Shown piece after piece: positions 60,056 through 64,000 of a stretch of DNA of 64,000 bases. Below the pieces are notes generated by a model. The model worked only from the letters and a program-made list of their open reading frames with translations. It ran no database searches and was not told the DNA's origin. Made by a program: the position numbers and the translations under genes. This stretch comes from Megalonaias nervosa (lineage: Eukaryota > Mollusca > Bivalvia > Unionida > Unionidae), in contig JAECUM010001706.1 in NCBI GenBank assembly GCA_016617855.1, forward strand, positions 37,108-101,107, written 5' to 3'. The stretch's first letter is position 1; every line of letters begins with the position of its first letter.

Positions 60056-61489
60056 CTTTTTATCACAGTTTTTATTTCAGTGGAAATTATTTAAATAGAA
60101 AGAACGAATAATTTCGTTCATTCAGACAAACGCTGCACCTTTCATTTGTTGTGCTTAAAAAATAGTCCCAGACAAAGTTGAACTAGTATTAACGTTTAAA
60201 AGTAAATTATACTTTTCTTACAAACTATAAGTCAAAAAACAAGCGTAATTCCGAATAAACAGAAAATTTTACACAGACAAAATCATTTTTCAACACAGAA
60301 TGTCCAATGCGCGTGATGTTGGATTGTTTGATGCATTACCCCGTTAAAGTGCAGTAGACGATCCATGTTGACGTTACCTAACATTTAACTTTCACAACTA
60401 AACATTACATTGTTGCAATTTTCATGTGAAAAAAGGTTTAATGGATGCAGAAATTCCCATATTTACTGTAATGTATTGTGACCGGATATTTGCGGTACTT
60501 GACTTGGAACAGTAAACTACAGAATATGTAAACAAATTTCATTTTGAGTCGGAATTGCATCACATATTTGCCGCGTAAATAAACAGTGGTTGGATAAACT
60601 TCTGAAAGTCTGGAGACCAGTTTATGTCTACATTCTTCTGTGAACAGAGGTAATTTTATTTACTTTCTAAGTTAACATATAAATCACGCTTGTATATAGG
60701 GTGAATTCCACAGGTTTACCGCCCCCACCTCCACCTCACATACTCACTATCAACTGAGCAATATCCTTAGTTTTACATGTTGTTGTTGTTCTTGTCTTGG
60801 AGTTTTAGCTACTTTTCATGTTATTGTATGTTATATATGACATAAAAACAAGCCCCTGTGGTGGTAAATTGGCCATATTGAGAGACACGAGACCATTTTT
60901 CCCCAATTCCTTTCGTGACTCGAGTCGAAAAATCGCCGCCAAAATGTTCATCGAAAACAAAAAATTCTAGAAGGCGGGGTTAAAAAAGTTTTCCCGGGAT
61001 CGCAGCCAATCTGTAAAGAGAATACTGCACAATAATTTCATGGGCTTATTTGGACCAATCATAATCACATAAAGTGATATGTTCACATGTTATAATATCA
61101 AAAATATTAAACTGTACACACTTTAGGCAAAGTGTAACGACTATGTAATAATGCATAACAAATAACTTGGAGCTTTATTCGTCAGCTACACTAATCTTTT
61201 ACCGAGAACATATTGCACTTGCAGCTCGTCTTTTAAATTAAATAACGTAACATTTATGCATTGTGGAAGTTGCTCGTCAGGAAATTCCCCAAAGAGCATC
61301 TAACACTCGACATACAAGAGCATTAACACAAATATGGCCTAACAAGTCGCTATATTCATTTTCACATCTAATGCACCTGTCAAACCGTGTTTAAGAGACG
61401 AAATCCCGTTGGGTAGTTCAGGGTGGACCAACATCTTCAACACCTCAGGCAACATGTACAACAACAACAACATATACATACACAGCATT

Positions 61490-61596
61490 CAAATCATATG
61501 GCGAATAACAGTCCTTTCAAATACACTGGATCCAGCAAGGGATCACGTTGGTTAGGGATTGATTAAGATAACTGCAATAAACTGACAACGAACAGT
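61490..61596 (+). repeat. 106-bp direct repeat, unit 1
   Basis: Matches 62119-62225 at roughly nine bases in ten (GATCCAGCAAGGGATCACG; GATTGATTAAGATAACTGC). The units are about 630 bp apart in direct orientation. Not clearly LTRs, as no TG/CA ends or primer site were seen. Confidence 0.85.
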
Positions 61597-62118
61597 GCAA
61601 AACTAGTTATCTAACTAGCGTGAGCGCTTTCGACTCTTAATGAGTCTTTTTCAAAGGCAAATACAAAACATAGACAAGACAAACAAATAAAACACAAAAA
61701 CCGTTGCGTTTGCAAAACTTTACATGGCTGTTTCTACAGGAATTGAACCTTTAAATTTATTATGTTTCAATTAGTTTATTTCAACTTGTTGCGGATGCTT
61801 GAAAATAGCTTTACTGACCTAGAAATCGACGAGCGATAACGACATCTGTTATTTTATGTTCATTTTAAGTAGACGCAATTTATATCCCGGATATTTCATT
61901 GTCATATTAGTAATTGTAGGCTATTAAGCAAATTTAGAGCATTATTTAATAGAAAACGTGTCGGCTGCAAAAAATAAATAATTTCATTTGTGGATGGCTG
62001 TACAAGAAGGAAAACATTGGAACGTATACACTAACACGACATGAAATACAGAACTGAAAGGGTGTTAGATCACATCAAAGGTAGGTCGTGCCATACGGGG
62101 TTGATAATCTAAAGAATA

Positions 62119-62225
62119 CAAATTATATGGCGAATAACATTCCTTTCAAATGCACTGGATCCAGCAAGGGATCACGTTGGTCAGGGATTGATTAAGATAA
62201 CTGCAATAAACTGACAACGAACAGT
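62119..62225 (+). repeat. 106-bp direct repeat, unit 2
   Basis: See the unit at 61490-61596. From 62226 to 64000 only a (CT)n run at 63018-63060 and chance ORFs are present. Confidence 0.85.
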
Positions 62226-63016
62226 TCATTTGTAAAATTCTGTAACACGAAAATGAAACTATGGTAATTTTGAATTTCTTGTTATTGTAAAAACTTTACC
62301 GTATATGTTAGGCCTCACATCCATATTCAGATTGAAAGTTTCATTGCATTTCTTTTCACTAGATGGTTTAGCATCCGTTTTCTAAAGAGGTTTGTAAAGG
62401 TCTTTATGCCCTTTATTATTTTGAAATACAGTTTCCAAATGGAGGATAAATGGTCTAACCGATGTCTTTACATATATCTGCAACTTTTACATAACAAATG
62501 TACAGAAATAATTGTACCTTGAAACAGGTAAGGAAATTAGTGTCGAGACCATATTTATCATTAAAACTGTCAAACTCAATAATAGTCCCCAGATCTGTAA
62601 GAATATCACCAATATAGACTACATTATGTTCAATTATTTCTTATAGAAAACTGGTGCTTTGCTCGTACTTATGAGTGAGTTCATCCTTAGATTTGCTTTC
62701 ATACGATCTTCTCCCGAGCGGGTATTTTTTTAAATACCTTTTTAACAGTTTCCAAGGCAATATACTATCAGGCCGTCATGTTTGAAGTTAACATTTCTCA
62801 TGAGAGAGGTTTTGCAGACTACAGCAACATATACTTTTGCCACGTTTCAACTAATGTGCTATCAGAAGAAATATTCTTGTTTTAGTACTGTGCTTACAAT
62901 CAGAACAAATATAATCGCAAAAAAACAATGAAAGAAAAAATAACAATAGTATGCCGATGATTATGCTCAGTTAGTCATGAGGACTCATAAATCACTCATA
63001 ATGCACTGATTGCCAT

Positions 63017-63062
<46 letters not shown>

Positions 63063-64000
63063 CACGCTACTTTCAGGCTATTTCATTCTGTACCCGAACC
63101 CTTCACTAAATTTCATTAGCCTAACAGAATCTCGGCATATTTGCATTACTAATAAACTTCTATGTTCACTATGTTTTGATTACTGACCTTGCATGTGACA
63201 TAAATGACACAAATTTAATGGTAATATGTGATATATAGTAAACAAAAGGACCCAGAGTGAGAAAACACTAAGCAATCTAGCGTGCCCCTGTTAAGACATA
63301 ATGATGACAAGCCTAATTCGCCTCTTCTTGAAATAATAAACAAACATTAGTGTCGATCCCGGAACCTGAATTCGTCGATTCATGAACCAAAAACTCCCGT
63401 CAGACAAGCACATACCAGACCATAGCTTAAATACGACAAAATAAACGGGAAATATGGAGTAATGGTAGACTAATTTATCTGTTAGTTTGACTTTTCTTAC
63501 GTCTTTATAGATACAATTCGGATTGACGAAAATAGCTTGTAAGTGACCAGAATGTTTGAATGGTGATTGAAACTGTTCCCTTTCTTGGCAGTTATTTTGA
63601 AAATAGAGAAACAACTAACATTATTATCAAGCGGTTAATAATGTAGATAACAGGAAGAAAATACTCGAGTCTTTCGAGTCTTTATGGCACATAAGCATCT
63701 CTGTAATTGTTTCAAATCAATAATAAATAACAAGAACATACGTACGACATATTTATGATAATGAAACATTTATTATTCGTATTTAATGACAGCGTTGTAT
63801 AATTTTTCCTGTAAGACTGGCGCCACAAGGCTGGACCTAATATTAGATAAACTGTTATGAAAGAGTTTTATTGACGCGTGCTTTATCCGAATGGGAGCAC
63901 CAAGTCTGTAATCAACTTTGACACAAGATATGCTCTTCTTTAAATCATAACAGTTCAGGAACTTAATATAGAATCGAAGCAAGAAATCGTTTGAATTTCA

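Noticed and set aside
61490..62225. LTR retrotransposon of about 0.7 kb
   Set aside because: The 106-bp direct repeats lack TG/CA ends, a primer-binding site and any coding region.

Overview
This window looks like intergenic or intronic DNA from an animal genome, most likely a marine mollusc (an inference). The evidence is AT-rich sequence full of (CA)n, (CT)n, (CATA)n and (ATT)n runs, several tRNA-headed SINE families, CR1-like LINE fragments, and a Maverick/Polinton DNA-virus-like transposon. I found no convincing host exon, tRNA gene, rRNA gene or bacterial-type operon. Almost every recognisable protein belongs to a mobile element.

The centrepiece lies at about 29036-44219. It is a 15.2-kb Maverick/Polinton-type element with inverted terminal repeats (ITRs) of about 1.8 and 1.96 kb. 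It sits inside a TACATTCACACA-like satellite. All its genes read on the minus strand, so in transcription order from right to left they are: a small membrane ORF, an FtsK/HerA-type packaging ATPase (intact), a basic helical protein, two short Arg/Lys-rich ORFs, a paralogue of the basic protein, a Polinton-type accessory protein, a chromodomain integrase, a two-helix membrane protein, a penton-like minor capsid protein, a pX/pVI-like basic virion protein, a double-jelly-roll-type major capsid protein, a small Cys-motif protein, an adenain/Ulp1-type cysteine protease, a poly-Gln protein and a coiled-coil protein. Most of these carry one to three frameshifts or in-frame stops. No protein-primed DNA polymerase B (PolB) is present and no space is left for one. 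The ITRs carry an 87-bp tandem array, two related families of terminal modules, and CRE-plus-TATA promoter pairs.

Two older Polinton relics flank it on the plus strand. One, at about 7135-11115, keeps the gene order of the central element: basic protein, integrase, membrane protein, major capsid, small protein, protease. The other, at about 49300-53590, holds a PolB N-terminal remnant, the end of a major capsid gene and protease remnants. It is broken up by a SINE with a perfect target duplication, by a 930-bp TGTTACG...CGTAACA element, and by a LINE nested inside that element.

The rest is repeats. There are three copies of the TGTTACG element (solo-LTR-like or Ginger-like), two LINE fragments, at least six SINE or SINE-like copies, fold-back MITEs, three unclassified dispersed repeat families and many tandem arrays. 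One decayed coding stretch at 22.9-23.8 kb could not be identified.

Taken together, the central element encodes what is needed to integrate (integrase) and to build, mature and fill a capsid (capsid proteins, protease, ATPase). With no PolB it would have to be copied by the host or by a relative's polymerase. The copy seen here is decaying.
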